The notes beneath the pieces are model-generated. The model had not been told where the DNA came from. It did no database searches and saw nothing but the letters and a program-made list of their open reading frames with translations. A program made the translations under genes and the position numbers. Shown here in pieces: positions 54,602 through 63,494 of a stretch of 64,000 nt of DNA (position 1 is the stretch's first letter; each line of letters starts with the position of its first letter). This DNA is from Frigoribacterium sp. PhB116 (GTDB taxonomy: Bacteria > Actinomycetota > Actinomycetes > Actinomycetales > Microbacteriaceae), in contig NZ_SOBE01000001.1 in assembly GCF_004364285.1 (NCBI RefSeq), positions 744,001 to 808,000 of the forward strand, given 5' to 3'.

Positions 54602-55516
54602 CTAGACCTTGAGGTAGCGCCTGATGGCGACGTTCGCCGACAGCGCCGCCAGGGCGATGCCGATCACGACCACCACCGGCACGACGATCGCCGTCTCGCG
54701 CAGCCCGATGAACGGGGTCGACGCGAAGGTCGTCACGAGGTAGCCCTTGACGAAGAAGTTGACGATCGCGATCAGGGCGCCGCCCGCCAGCACCGAGCCC
54801 ACCAACGCGGCGATCACGCCCTCGAGGATGAACGGGGTCTGGATGAACCTGTTCGACGCGCCCACCAGCCGCATGATGCCGAGCTCTCGCCGTCGGCTGA
54901 AGGCGCTGAGGCGGATGGTGGTGGCGATCAGCAGCACCGCCGCGATGAGCATCAGCACCGCGATGCCGATGGCCGTGTAGCTCGCGGCGTTGAGCACCGA
55001 GAAGATCGGGTCGAGGTAGCCCCGTTGGTCGACGACGCTCTGCACGCCGGCGAGGCTCGAGAGGCTCTCGGTGAGGACGTCCGACTGCGTCGGGTCCTTG
55101 AGGTTCACCCAGAACGTCTCGTTGAGGTACGAGGGCTGGACGAACTCGGTCGCGGGGCTGTCCGCGAACTGGGTCGTGAAGCGGTCGTAGGCCTCGTCCT
55201 GGGTCTCGAAGTACGACCGGTCGACGAACGGCGCGAGCACCTGGCTGCTGAGCTGGGCCTCGACGCCGTCGATCTGGTCCTGCGTGGCCTTGGCGCCCGT
55301 GCAGTTGCCGGTCGTGTCGGTCTCGGTGCAGAGGTAGACGGCCACCTGGGCCTTGTCGTACCAGTAGCCCTTCATCTGGTTGATCTGCAGCTGGAGCAGG
55401 GCCGCGGTGCCGACGAAGGTCAGCGAGATGAACGTGACGAGCACGACCGCGACGACCATCGAGACGTTGCGCCGGAGGCCGCTGCCGACCTCGCTGAGGA
55501 CGAGTCCGAGTCTCAT
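54602..55516 (-). CDS. ftsX: Cell-division protein FtsX
   Basis: 304 residues: a short cytoplasmic start, helix 1 (about 20-40), an extracellular domain (about 42-175), then three more helices and a C-terminal [11 protein letters not shown]. Pattern [31 protein letters not shown] is the FtsX/MacB-type core. With FtsE it forms an ABC-type complex that activates peptidoglycan hydrolases during division. The ATG overlaps the ftsE stop as ATGA (55513-55516). The extracellular loop has a cysteine pair ([14 protein letters not shown]). Confidence 0.93.
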   Translation of the reverse strand: MRLGLVLSEVGSGLRRNVSMVVAVVLVTFISLTFVGTAALLQLQINQMKGYWYDKAQVAVYLCTETDTTGNCTGAKATQDQIDGVEAQLSSQVLAPFVDRSYFETQDEAYDRFTTQFADSPATEFVQPSYLNETFWVNLKDPTQSDVLTESLSSLAGVQSVVDQRGYLDPIFSVLNAASYTAIGIAVLMLIAAVLLIATTIRLSAFSRRRELGIMRLVGASNRFIQTPFILEGVIAALVGSVLAGGALIAIVNFFVKGYLVTTFASTPFIGLRETAIVVPVVVVIGIALAALSANVAIRRYLKV

Positions 55517-56256
55517 TCGTCCGCTCCCCTCAGGCTGAGGTCTTCGACACCGATGGCCTGGATGGGCACCGCCTGCGTCTGGTAACCGCCGTGGCGCTCG
55601 TCGCGGAGGATGTTGCCCGCCGACAGCTCGATCACGCGGCGCTGCATCTGGTCGACGATGCCGGCGTCGTGCGTCGCCATGATCACGGTGGTGCCGCCGG
55701 CGTTGATCCGCTCGAGCAGCGTCATGATGCCGGCGCTGGTCGAGGGGTCGAGGTTTCCCGTCGGCTCGTCGGCCAACAGGATCGAGGGCTTGTTGACGAT
55801 GGCGCGGGCGATGGCCACGCGCTGCTGCTCGCCGCCGGAGAGCTCGTGCGGCAGGCGCTGCTGCTTTCCCACCAGGCCGACCATCTTCAGGACGTCGGGG
55901 ACCGCCTCCTGGATGAAGCCCTTGCTCTTGCCGATCACCTGCAGGCTGAAGGCGACGTTGTCGAACACGCTCTTCTGCGGCAGCAGGCGGAAGTCCTGGA
56001 AGACCACCCCGAGGTTGCGGCGGAAGTACGGGACCTTGCGGCTCGAGAGCACGCCGAGCTTCTGCCCGAGCACGTGGATCTGGCCCTTGGAGGGCTTCTC
56101 CTCCTTGAGCACGAGGCGCAGGAAGCTGGACTTGCCGGAGCCGGAGGCGCCGACGAGGAACACGAACTCGCCCTTGAGGATCTCGAGGGTGACCGAGTTC
56201 AGTGCCGGCCGGGGGTTGCCGGAATACACCTTGGTGACTTCATCAAAACGGATCAT
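55513..56256 (-). CDS. ftsE: Cell-division ATPase FtsE
   Basis: 247 residues: Walker [11 protein letters not shown]-loop [17 protein letters not shown], signature [15 protein letters not shown], Walker [14 protein letters not shown] and switch MATHDAGIV. It partners FtsX. ATG at 56256 (MIRFDEV) is preferred over GTG at 56268, because the conserved sequence starts there; TAGGGT lies ten bases upstream and could be a -10 for a nearly leaderless message. prfB precedes it, separated by a strong hairpin. Confidence 0.94.
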   Translation of the reverse strand: MIRFDEVTKVYSGNPRPALNSVTLEILKGEFVFLVGASGSGKSSFLRLVLKEEKPSKGQIHVLGQKLGVLSSRKVPYFRRNLGVVFQDFRLLPQKSVFDNVAFSLQVIGKSKGFIQEAVPDVLKMVGLVGKQQRLPHELSGGEQQRVAIARAIVNKPSILLADEPTGNLDPSTSAGIMTLLERINAGGTTVIMATHDAGIVDQMQRRVIELSAGNILRDERHGGYQTQAVPIQAIGVEDLSLRGADE

Positions 56257-56342
56257 GACGGGGATCACCCTAAGCGCGGGCTGTTCCGATCGCGGTCGCG
56301 ACTCGCCCCTCGAACGGGCCTATGGAAGCGCTGGGAGAGCGC

Positions 56343-56380
56343 GGAGGAGGCGCGGTGCTGTCGCGCACCGCGCCTCCTCC
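56343..56380 (-). terminator. Terminator after prfB built from inverted AGGAGGCGCGGTG copies
   Basis: GGAGGAGGCGCGGTGC (56343-56358) pairs perfectly with 56365-56380 around a 6-base loop, 32 bases past the prfB stop. Both arms carry the dispersed 13-mer, as in the hairpin after ftsX. Confidence 0.8.
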
Positions 56381-56411
56381 ATGACTCCCCCGCGCCTCGT
56401 TCGCGCCTGGC

Positions 56412-57518
56412 TCAGTCGTCGTCGCGCTTGCGCCAGCGGATGCCCGCCGAGATGAAGCCGTCGAGGTCGCCGTCGAACACGTTCGACGGGTTGTTGACCT
56501 CGTGCTCGCTCCTCAGGTCTTTCACCATCTGGTACGGCGCGAGGACGTAGCTGCGGATCTGGTCGCCCCAGCTGGCCGTGATGTTGCCGGCGAGCTCTTT
56601 CTTCTTCGCGTTCTCCGCCTCCTTCTGCAACAGGAGGAGGCGCGACTGCAGCACGCGCATCGCCGCGGCCCGGTTCTGGATCTGGCTCTTCTCGTTCTGC
56701 ATCGAGACGACGGTGCCAGTCGGGATGTGGGTGAGGCGGACGGCCGAGTCGGTCGTGTTGACGCTCTGGCCGCCGGGGCCCGACGACCGGAAGACGTCGA
56801 CGCGGATGTCGTTCTCGGGGATCTCGACCGCCTCCGTCTCCTCCATCAGCGGGATGACCTCGACCGCGGCGAAGCTCGTCTGGCGCTTGCCTGCGGCGCC
56901 GAAGGGGCTCATCCGGACGAGGCGGTGCGTGCCGGCCTCGACGCTGAGGGTGCCGAAGGCGTAGGGCGCGTCGATCTCGAAGGTCGCGCTCTTGATGCCG
57001 GCCTCCTCGGCGTAGCTCGTGTCCATCACCGTGGCCGCCATGCCGTGCTTCTCGGCGTAGCGCAGGTACATGCGGAGCAGCATCTCGGCGAAGTCGGCCG
57101 CGTCGACGCCGCCGGCCCCCGCACGGATGGTGATGACCGCGGGCCGCGGGTCGTACTCGCCGTCGAGGAGCGTCTGCACCTCGAGCGTGTCCATCATCTT
57201 CTGCAGGGCCTTGAGCTCGACCTGTGCCTCGTCGGCGGACTCCTGGTCGTCGCCGTCGTTGGCCATCTCGACCAGGACGCCGAGGTCGTCGAGGCGCTGC
57301 TCGGTGGTCTCGAGCTTCTCGAGCTCGGCCTGGCGGTGGCTGAGCGCGCTCGTGATCTTCTGCGCGTTCTCCGTGTCGTCCCAGAGGTCGGGCGCCGACG
57401 CCTGCTCGCTGAGCTGGGCGATCTCGGCGACGAGACGGTCTTGCCCGATCACGGCCCGGATGTCCTCGAACGTGGCCCGGAGGGCGGCAATCTGCTCAGA
57501 GAAGTCCAGTGCGATCAT
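56412..57518 (-). CDS. prfB: Peptide chain release factor 2
   Basis: 368 residues. The stop-codon-recognition tripeptide SPF is in [15 protein letters not shown] and the catalytic GGQ in [18 protein letters not shown]. The first domain is a long coiled region (about 20-110). It releases proteins at UGA and UAA. The gene is one open frame: the programmed +1 shift of many bacterial prfB genes is absent. TAAGCT at 57527-57532 (minus) is eight bases before the ATG, so it is probably leaderless. Confidence 0.94.
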   Translation of the reverse strand: MIALDFSEQIAALRATFEDIRAVIGQDRLVAEIAQLSEQASAPDLWDDTENAQKITSALSHRQAELEKLETTEQRLDDLGVLVEMANDGDDQESADEAQVELKALQKMMDTLEVQTLLDGEYDPRPAVITIRAGAGGVDAADFAEMLLRMYLRYAEKHGMAATVMDTSYAEEAGIKSATFEIDAPYAFGTLSVEAGTHRLVRMSPFGAAGKRQTSFAAVEVIPLMEETEAVEIPENDIRVDVFRSSGPGGQSVNTTDSAVRLTHIPTGTVVSMQNEKSQIQNRAAAMRVLQSRLLLLQKEAENAKKKELAGNITASWGDQIRSYVLAPYQMVKDLRSEHEVNNPSNVFDGDLDGFISAGIRWRKRDDD

Positions 57519-57529
57519 GGTGGTCGAGC

Positions 57530-58135
57530 TTACCGGGGTCGCGCGACGCCGGCCTCGCGGAGCGCCACGTCGGCGAGGCGGCGGACCACGACCGGGTCGC
57601 CCGCCCGCCATGACGCGACGGGGTCGGGCGAGACGGCGAGCGCCGCGCGGGCGTCGCGTCCGGTGAGGGCACGCAGGGCGAGCAGGTCCTCTCCCCCGGG
57701 CAGGGCGAGCAGCCCCCGCACCGAGGAGGCGCGACGCACGAACGCGACGCGCCCGCGCAGCCAGACCCACAGCACCACGGTGCTCGGCAGCCCGCCGACC
57801 AGCAGCCCGGCCACGAGCGCGGCGCGCCCCACGTCGTCCTGCTGCTGGCGGCCCGCGTCGACGAGCGTCTGGCCGGCTCCGGCCGCCCCGTCGAACGGCG
57901 CCGACGCGGCGCCGCCCAGCAGCGGGATGCCGCCCAGGACGCGCGAGGCGTCGTCCATCGTCCCCTGGAAGCCGGCCCCCGCCTCCTCGATCTGGCGCCC
58001 CAGCTCGGCGAGGCCGCCGACGAAGGCGGCGACGGCGAGCCCGAGCGCCACGAACACCACGACGAGCCCGACGGCGACGACGTCGCCGGCGACCTGGCGG
58101 GCACGGACGGCGTTCGACGCCGAGTAGATCTGCAT
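57530..58135 (-). CDS. Conserved actinobacterial two-helix membrane protein
   Basis: 201 residues with two hydrophobic segments (about 16-40 and 95-117) separated by an extracytoplasmic region, then a cytoplasmic domain with [21 protein letters not shown] recognise no enzyme motif. ATG at 58135 ([14 protein letters not shown]) was chosen as the first start before helix 1. It lies just upstream of prfB on the same strand, with 11 bases between them, but prfB has its own -10 box within the end of this region. Confidence 0.65.
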   Translation of the reverse strand: MQIYSASNAVRARQVAGDVVAVGLVVVFVALGLAVAAFVGGLAELGRQIEEAGAGFQGTMDDASRVLGGIPLLGGAASAPFDGAAGAGQTLVDAGRQQQDDVGRAALVAGLLVGGLPSTVVLWVWLRGRVAFVRRASSVRGLLALPGGEDLLALRALTGRDARAALAVSPDPVASWRAGDPVVVRRLADVALREAGVARPR

Positions 58136-58218
58136 CGCCCCAGTCTGCTGCCCTCCCTCCTGTTCGCGACCATGTGACGCGTCGGAGGCATCAGGACTCC
58201 GCTCATCCCTCGAAAGCG

Positions 58219-59130
58219 TCATCCAGATCGGCGGAGGTGCGCGCGGACCCGGGAGATGAGCTCCACGGCGGCTCTGCCGACCAGATCGTCGTCGCTCACC
58301 AGGACCACCCGCCAGCCGGCGTCCTCGAAGCGCTCTCGCCTGCGGAGATCCCGCCGCCACGTCTCGCGGTCGAGGCGGTGGTGGTCTCCCTGGAACTCGA
58401 GGGCGAGCTTCGCCCCCTCGTAGCTCAGGTCCGGCTTGCCGACGTACGAGCCGTCAGCGCCGAACTTCTTCAGGTTGACGTCCGGCTCCGGCAGGCCCGC
58501 CCTGATGACGAGCAGCCTCAGCATGGTCTCCCGGCGCGAGTCGACCCGGGGCCTCACGAGCTGCAGGGCATCCCGGAGACGGCCGATTCCCGGGCGACCG
58601 CGGGCGTCGGCTGCGGCAGCCGACAGCTCTGCCACGGGGATCCCCCTCGCCACCGGGTGCTGCGACCAGGTCCCTGCGAGTGAGTCGCCGACCTCGACGA
58701 GCTCGTCGAGGGACAGCTCGCGAGCCGCCTGGATCATCGCCGCCACGGGCGAGGCCACGGGCAGGTCGCCGAGCAGACGCGGCGCGTCGCTCGGGAACCG
58801 GTGCCCGCGGACTCCGGGACGACGGCTCTGCCGGGACTCGACGCAGGCGACATGCAGTGGCTCCGTGGCGAGTCGATGCGGGAGGGGGACGTCCCAGAGC
58901 GCCAGAGCCGTCACGTGCGCGAACGACTCGTCGTCCCGGAGGACGGGGAGGAGTTCGAGGCACCGTTCCACGAGGAGCGACGGTTGCGTGTCCGCGGTCG
59001 TCCGCACGCCGCGATGCGGCGACGACAGGTCTCGCGCCTGCAGTCGATCGGCGGAGACGCCTGCACGGCGGGCGGCGGACGTCGAGAACGGGCGCCTCAC
59101 GAGCTCGGGCGGAAGGGGACGGCGTCGCAT
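58219..59130 (-). CDS. DUF559-domain, Vsr-like nuclease-fold protein
   Basis: 303 residues. The C-terminal DUF559 domain (about 215-300) has GKPDLSYEGAKLALEFQGDHHR, RRDLRRRERFEDAGWRVV; this is the PD-(D/E)xK-like core, here as PDx(10)ExQ with Gln where the catalytic Lys usually stands. The N-terminal part resembles the winged helix of AbiEi-type antitoxins (STSAARRAGVSADRLQARDL). Such proteins are common in Microbacteriaceae, with no proven function. ATG at 59130; no partner gene lies next to it. Confidence 0.7.
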   Translation of the reverse strand: MRRRPLPPELVRRPFSTSAARRAGVSADRLQARDLSSPHRGVRTTADTQPSLLVERCLELLPVLRDDESFAHVTALALWDVPLPHRLATEPLHVACVESRQSRRPGVRGHRFPSDAPRLLGDLPVASPVAAMIQAARELSLDELVEVGDSLAGTWSQHPVARGIPVAELSAAAADARGRPGIGRLRDALQLVRPRVDSRRETMLRLLVIRAGLPEPDVNLKKFGADGSYVGKPDLSYEGAKLALEFQGDHHRLDRETWRRDLRRRERFEDAGWRVVLVSDDDLVGRAAVELISRVRAHLRRSG

Positions 59131-59316
59131 GACGCGAGGATCCACCTCGTGCGCGTCGCCGTCGACGGCACGTCGACCGCCCTGTGGGCGAACGCTCTGC
59201 CCCGTCTCCTGTGCGCGACCCACGGCAGCACATCGATGTGACGCCACGGAGGAGTGCTCGGGCGGCGCACCCCCTCGACGCGTCACATCGTTCGGGCGCG
59301 GGCGCGGGCGCGCGCG

Positions 59317-60564
59317 CTAGCGGGCGAAGGTCGCGGGCGCGTGCGCGGCGTAGCCGGCCCTGGTCGCGCGGGCGACCGCGCCCGGCAGCGCGGCGAGCAG
59401 CGCGTCGACGTCGGCCTCCGTGCTCGTGTGCCCGACCGTCATGCGGAGCGCGCCCCGCGCCTCCTCGTCGGTGAGGCCCATCGCGAGCAGGACGTGCGAC
59501 GCCTCGGGGATGCCCGCCTGGCAGGCGGACCCCGTCGACACCGCGACGCCGGCCGCGTCGAGGAGGAACAGCAGCGAGTCGCCCTCGCAGCCGGGGAACG
59601 TGAAGTGCGCGTTGCCGGGGAGGCGGTCGACCGGATCGCCGCGCAGCACCGCCGACGGGACGGCGGCCTGCACCCCCGCGACCAGGCGGTCGCGCAGCGG
59701 CTCGTACGCGTGGTGCGGCTGCTCGGCGGCGACGGCGAAGGCGACCGCGGCCGGGCCGTCCTGGGTGCCCGAGCGCACCTGGCGCTGCTGGCCGCCCCCG
59801 TGGATCAGCGGCTCGACGGTCGCCGTGCGGGCGAGCACGAGGGCGCCGATGCCGATCGGACCGCCGATCTTGTGCGCGGACACGCTCAGGGCGGCGAGGC
59901 CGCTCGAGCGGAAGTCGATCGGCACCTGGCCGTACGCGGCCACCGCGTCGCAGTGCACGGGGACGCCGTGGGCGGCGGCGAGCGCCACGACCTCGTCGAC
60001 GGGCTGCAGCGTGCCGACCTCGTTGTTGGCCCAGAGCAGGCTGACCAGGGCGACGTCGTCGTGCTCGTCGAGGGCTGCCGCGAGCGCGTCGACCTCGAGC
60101 CGGCCGTGCTCGTCGAGCGGGAGCCAGGTGACGACGGCGCCGTCGTGCCGCTCGAGCCACTCGACCGCGTCGACGGTGGCGTGGTGCTCGCCGGCGGGCA
60201 CGAGGAGGCGCGGGCGCGGCCGGTCGGCCTGCCTCGCCCACCAGAGGCCCTTGACCCCGAGGTTCACGGACTCGGTGCCGCCGGAGGTGAAGACGACCTC
60301 GATCGGCTCGCAGCCGAGGGAGGCGGCGACGCGCTCGCGTGCCTCCTCCAGCACGCGCTTGGCGCCCTGGCCGGCGGAGTGGATCGACGAGGGGTTGCCG
60401 ACCGTGCCGAGGGCCGCGGCGTACGCGGCGATCGCCGCGGGGTGCATCGGCGTCGTCGCCGCGTGGTCGAGGTAGACGACGATGGGGGCGCCTCCTGTCG
60501 GTCGGTCGTTCGGTCGGCGCGAGGGCCGTGCCGACCCTCGTCGCGGGCCCGTGTCGGCCCTCAT
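59317..60564 (-). CDS. Cysteine desulfurase (NifS/IscS-like)
   Basis: Up to 415 residues. YLDHAATTPMHPAAI, FTSGGTESVNLGVKG, GEHHATVDAVEWL, the PLP-Lys motif SVSAHKIGGPIG and the active Cys in VSTGSACQAG are all present. It moves sulfur from cysteine to a persulfide for Fe-S or tRNA modification. The start is unclear: the only canonical start is ATG 60564, giving a 29-residue Arg/Pro-rich leader not usual in the family. A strong AGGAGG lies seven bases before an ATC codon at 60483-60481, where homologues begin. No IscU or TusA partner is nearby. Confidence 0.85.
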   Translation of the reverse strand: MRADTGPRRGSARPSRRPNDRPTGGAPIVVYLDHAATTPMHPAAIAAYAAALGTVGNPSSIHSAGQGAKRVLEEARERVAASLGCEPIEVVFTSGGTESVNLGVKGLWWARQADRPRPRLLVPAGEHHATVDAVEWLERHDGAVVTWLPLDEHGRLEVDALAAALDEHDDVALVSLLWANNEVGTLQPVDEVVALAAAHGVPVHCDAVAAYGQVPIDFRSSGLAALSVSAHKIGGPIGIGALVLARTATVEPLIHGGGQQRQVRSGTQDGPAAVAFAVAAEQPHHAYEPLRDRLVAGVQAAVPSAVLRGDPVDRLPGNAHFTFPGCEGDSLLFLLDAAGVAVSTGSACQAGIPEASHVLLAMGLTDEEARGALRMTVGHTSTEADVDALLAALPGAVARATRAGYAAHAPATFAR

Positions 60565-60565
60565 C

Positions 60566-60572
60566 TACTGTA
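60566..60572. promoter_or_regulatory. Overlapping divergent -10 boxes (glgX and cysteine desulfurase)
   Basis: TACTGT (plus, 60566-60571) is seven bases before the glgX GTG, and TACAGT (minus, 60572-60567) faces the cysteine desulfurase gene. The two boxes share the palindrome CTACTGTAG, so the two promoters may compete. Confidence 0.45.
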
Positions 60573-60578
60573 GGTCCC

Positions 60579-62633
60579 GTGCCCGACATCGACCCCCTCG
60601 CCGACCTCGGAGTGCGCCAGGGGCCGGACGGGCCGACGCTCCGCGTCTTCTCGTCGTCCGCCGAGCGCCTCGAGGTCGTGATCGACGACGCGCCGCACGA
60701 CCGGGTCGTCCCCCTGACCTGCGACGAGCACGACGTGTGGAGCGCGACCGACGCGGCGCTGACGCCGGGCCGGCGCTACTGGCTCCGCGTCGACGGGGCC
60801 GACCACGCCGACGGGACGGCGGGCGACACGGCCCGTGCCGACGGCGTCGAACCGCCCGCCCTGCTCGACCCCTATGCCCGCGGCCTCGGCCGGACAGGCC
60901 GCGGCGAGCACCGCACCACCGTGATCGACGAGTCGTTCGACTGGGGCGGCATCGAGAAGCCGCGCACCCCGCTCGACCGGGTGGTCGTCTACGAGGCCCA
61001 CGTCCGCGGCCTGACCCGGCTCGCGCCGTTCGTCCCCGACGAGCTGCGCGGCACCTACGCCGGGCTCGCCGCCGACACGACCATCGCCTACCTGAAGGGC
61101 CTCGGCGTCACCGCCCTCCAGCTGCTGCCGGTGCACCAGCACGTCGACGAGCAGCGCCTCGTCGCGCAGGGCCTCGAGAACTACTGGGGCTACAACACGC
61201 TGTCCTACTTCGCGCCGCACGCCGCCTATGCGAGCCGCGACGCCCAGCTGGCGGGCGCCTCCGCTGTCGTGCGCGAGTTCAAGGGCATGGTCCGTCTGCT
61301 GCACGAGGCGGGCATCGAGGTCTGGCTCGACGTCGTCTACAACCACACCGCAGAAGAGGGCGAGGACGGCGGGCCCGTCACGAGCCTCCGCGGCCTCGAC
61401 TCGACCGCCTACTACCGGCACGACTCCGAGGGCCGCCCCGTCGACGTCACCGGCTGCGGCAACTCGCTCGACACGAGCCACCCTGCCGCGCACCGCCTCG
61501 TGCTGGACTCGCTGCGCTACTGGGCGAACGAGATGCAGATCGACGGCTTCCGCTTCGACCTCGCCGCGACGCTCGGCCGCGACGCGGGCCACGTCTTCGA
61601 CCCCGAGCACCGGCTGCTGCACGACATCGTCTCCGACCCGGCCCTGGCGGGCGTCAAGATGGTCGCCGAGCCGTGGGACGTCGGCGCCGGCGGATGGCAG
61701 ACCGGCGCGTTCCCCGACGGGTGGATCGAGTGGAACGACCGGTTCCGCAACCGGGCCCGCGACTTCTGGCTGACCGACGTCTCGACCGCCAGGGCGCAGG
61801 GCACTCCCCCGACCGGCGTCGGCAGCTTCGCCTCGAAGCTGAGCGGGTCGAGCAACGTCTTCGCGCACGACCGCGGGCCGCTCGCCGGGCTCAACTTCGT
61901 CACCGCTCACGACGGCTTCACCCTGCTCGACCTCGTCTCGCACGACGCCAAGCACAACCTGAGCAACGGCGAGCAGAACCGCGACGGCACCGACGACAAC
62001 CGCTCGTTCAACCACGGCGTCGAGGGCCACAGCGACAACCCGTGGATCAGCGACGCGCGACGCCGCTCGATGCGGAACCTGCTGGGGACCCTCTTCGTCT
62101 CGGCGGGAGTGCCCATGCTGACGGCCGGTGACGAGCGCGGCCGCACCCAGCGCGGCAACAACAACGGCTACTGCACGGACAGCGAGCTGACCTGGGTCGA
62201 CTGGGCGACGCAGCCCTGGCAGCAGGGAATCCACGACGACGTGGCCGCGCTCGCGCGGATCCGCCGGGAGAACCCCGCGCTGCGTCCGATCCGCTTCGGC
62301 CTCGAGGGCGCCTGCACCCTCAGCGCCAACGACATCACCTGGGCCGACGCGTCCGGCGCCGAGATGCGGCAGGACGAGTGGGAGGACCCGGACGTCCGCA
62401 CCCTGCAGTACGTGGCCCGGTCGACACCCGAGCACGAGGCCCCGAACACGGTGCTCGTGCTGGTGCACGGAGCCGAGTCGTCGGCGTCCGTGCGGCTCGC
62501 CCCCGCCGAGGGCGTCGCCGGCTGGGAGCCGCTCTGGTCGAGCGACGACTCCGCCGAGCTGAACCCCCTCGAGCCGGGCGACGAGGTGCTGGTGTCGGGC
62601 CCCACGGTCGTGATCTTCCGGGCCGTGCCATGA
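60579..62633 (+). CDS. glgX: Glycogen debranching enzyme GlgX
   Basis: 684 residues: CBM48-like N-terminal domain (about 10-120), then a GH13 barrel with the nucleophile Asp327 (GFRFDLAATLG), acid/base Glu364 (MVAEPWD) and Asp445 (TAHDGFTL). LENYWGYNTLSYFAPH and GDERGRTQRGNNNGYCTD are isoamylase/GlgX marks. It removes alpha-1,6 branches from glycogen. The GTG start at 60579 is probably leaderless. It overlaps the ybaK-like gene as ATGA, and glgE begins 1.2 kb on, so this is an alpha-glucan region. Confidence 0.93.
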   Translation: MPDIDPLADLGVRQGPDGPTLRVFSSSAERLEVVIDDAPHDRVVPLTCDEHDVWSATDAALTPGRRYWLRVDGADHADGTAGDTARADGVEPPALLDPYARGLGRTGRGEHRTTVIDESFDWGGIEKPRTPLDRVVVYEAHVRGLTRLAPFVPDELRGTYAGLAADTTIAYLKGLGVTALQLLPVHQHVDEQRLVAQGLENYWGYNTLSYFAPHAAYASRDAQLAGASAVVREFKGMVRLLHEAGIEVWLDVVYNHTAEEGEDGGPVTSLRGLDSTAYYRHDSEGRPVDVTGCGNSLDTSHPAAHRLVLDSLRYWANEMQIDGFRFDLAATLGRDAGHVFDPEHRLLHDIVSDPALAGVKMVAEPWDVGAGGWQTGAFPDGWIEWNDRFRNRARDFWLTDVSTARAQGTPPTGVGSFASKLSGSSNVFAHDRGPLAGLNFVTAHDGFTLLDLVSHDAKHNLSNGEQNRDGTDDNRSFNHGVEGHSDNPWISDARRRSMRNLLGTLFVSAGVPMLTAGDERGRTQRGNNNGYCTDSELTWVDWATQPWQQGIHDDVAALARIRRENPALRPIRFGLEGACTLSANDITWADASGAEMRQDEWEDPDVRTLQYVARSTPEHEAPNTVLVLVHGAESSASVRLAPAEGVAGWEPLWSSDDSAELNPLEPGDEVLVSGPTVVIFRAVP

Positions 62634-63157
62634 GCGAAGGCCGCAGCAGCGGCAGCCGCGGCAGCAGCCACCGCGCGCCGTCGGGCGCCGGCACCCCGGC
62701 GACGGTCGCCCTGACCGCGGCGGGCGTCCCGTTCACGGCGCACGCCTACGAGCACCACGACACCGCGACGAACTTCGGCGAGGAGGCGGCGGCCGAGCTG
62801 GGCCTGTCGGAGGACCGCGTGTTCAAGACGCTCGTGGCCTCTGCCGACGACGAGCTCGTCGTGGCGGTCGTGCCGGTCGCCCGGCGGCTCGACCTCAAGG
62901 CACTCGCCGCCGCGGTCGGCGCGAAGAAGGCCCGGCTCGCCGACCCTGCCGTGGCCGAGCGGCGGACCGGCTACGTCGTGGGCGGCATCAGCCCGGTGGG
63001 GCAGCGCACGACGCTGGCGACCGTCGTCGACGCGAGCGCCGCCTCATTCGACAGCGTCTTCGTCAGCGCCGGGAGGCGCGGGCTCGACCTCGAGATCGCC
63101 CCCGACGACCTGGTGCGCGCCACCGGGGCGCGGCTGTTGCCGATCGCCCGCGACTGA
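62630..63157 (+). CDS. ybaK: Cys-tRNA(Pro)/Cys-tRNA(Cys) deacylase, YbaK/EbsC-like
   Basis: 175 residues. FGEEAAAELGLSEDRVFKTLVA with the conserved Lys, KALAAAVGAKKARLAD and GYVVGGISPVGQR are typical of YbaK. It hydrolyses mischarged Cys-tRNA(Pro), a proofreading job. About 20 Ser/Gly/Arg residues at the N-terminus are an extension. ATG overlaps the glgX stop (62630-62633); the pairing with glgX is probably positional, not functional. Confidence 0.9.
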   Translation: MSEGRSSGSRGSSHRAPSGAGTPATVALTAAGVPFTAHAYEHHDTATNFGEEAAAELGLSEDRVFKTLVASADDELVVAVVPVARRLDLKALAAAVGAKKARLADPAVAERRTGYVVGGISPVGQRTTLATVVDASAASFDSVFVSAGRRGLDLEIAPDDLVRATGARLLPIARD

Positions 63158-63167
63158 CCTGGCCACC

Positions 63168-63494
63168 GTGACCGACCCGGCCAGCATGACGGACCCCACG
63201 ACCCTCTGGGCCGTCGTGGCCGTCGCCGCGGCGCTGCTCGCGCTCAACGGCGTGACCGTCCTCGTCTACGCGCTCGACAAGCGGGCCGCCCGGCGAGGGG
63301 CCCGTCGGGTGCCCGAGCGCACGCTGCTGACGCTCGGCCTCGCTGGAGGCTGGCCGGGCGCGATCGTGGCGCAGCGGCGGCTGCGGCACAAGAACCGCAA
63401 GCGGTCGTTCCAATCGTCGTTCCGGCTGACGATCGCGCTCAACCTCGCGATCGTCGTGGTCGCGGTGCTCGTCGTCCGCCTGCTCGCCGGCTGA
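63168..63494 (+). CDS. DUF1294 membrane protein
   Basis: 108 residues from GTG 63168 (ATG at 63186 is an alternative). Two membrane helices flank the conserved cytoplasmic block YALDKRAARRG, RVPERTLLTLGLAGGWPGAIVAQ and RHKNRKRSFQ, which defines DUF1294. Function unknown; some members are fused to cold-shock domains, but not here. It follows ybaK by 10 bases and is probably in the same operon as glgX. Confidence 0.85.
   Translation: MTDPASMTDPTTLWAVVAVAAALLALNGVTVLVYALDKRAARRGARRVPERTLLTLGLAGGWPGAIVAQRRLRHKNRKRSFQSSFRLTIALNLAIVVVAVLVVRLLAG

Noticed and set aside
56412-57518. Programmed frameshift in prfB
   Set aside because: The frame is open from ATG to stop with no in-frame TGA and no shifty CTTTGA site.
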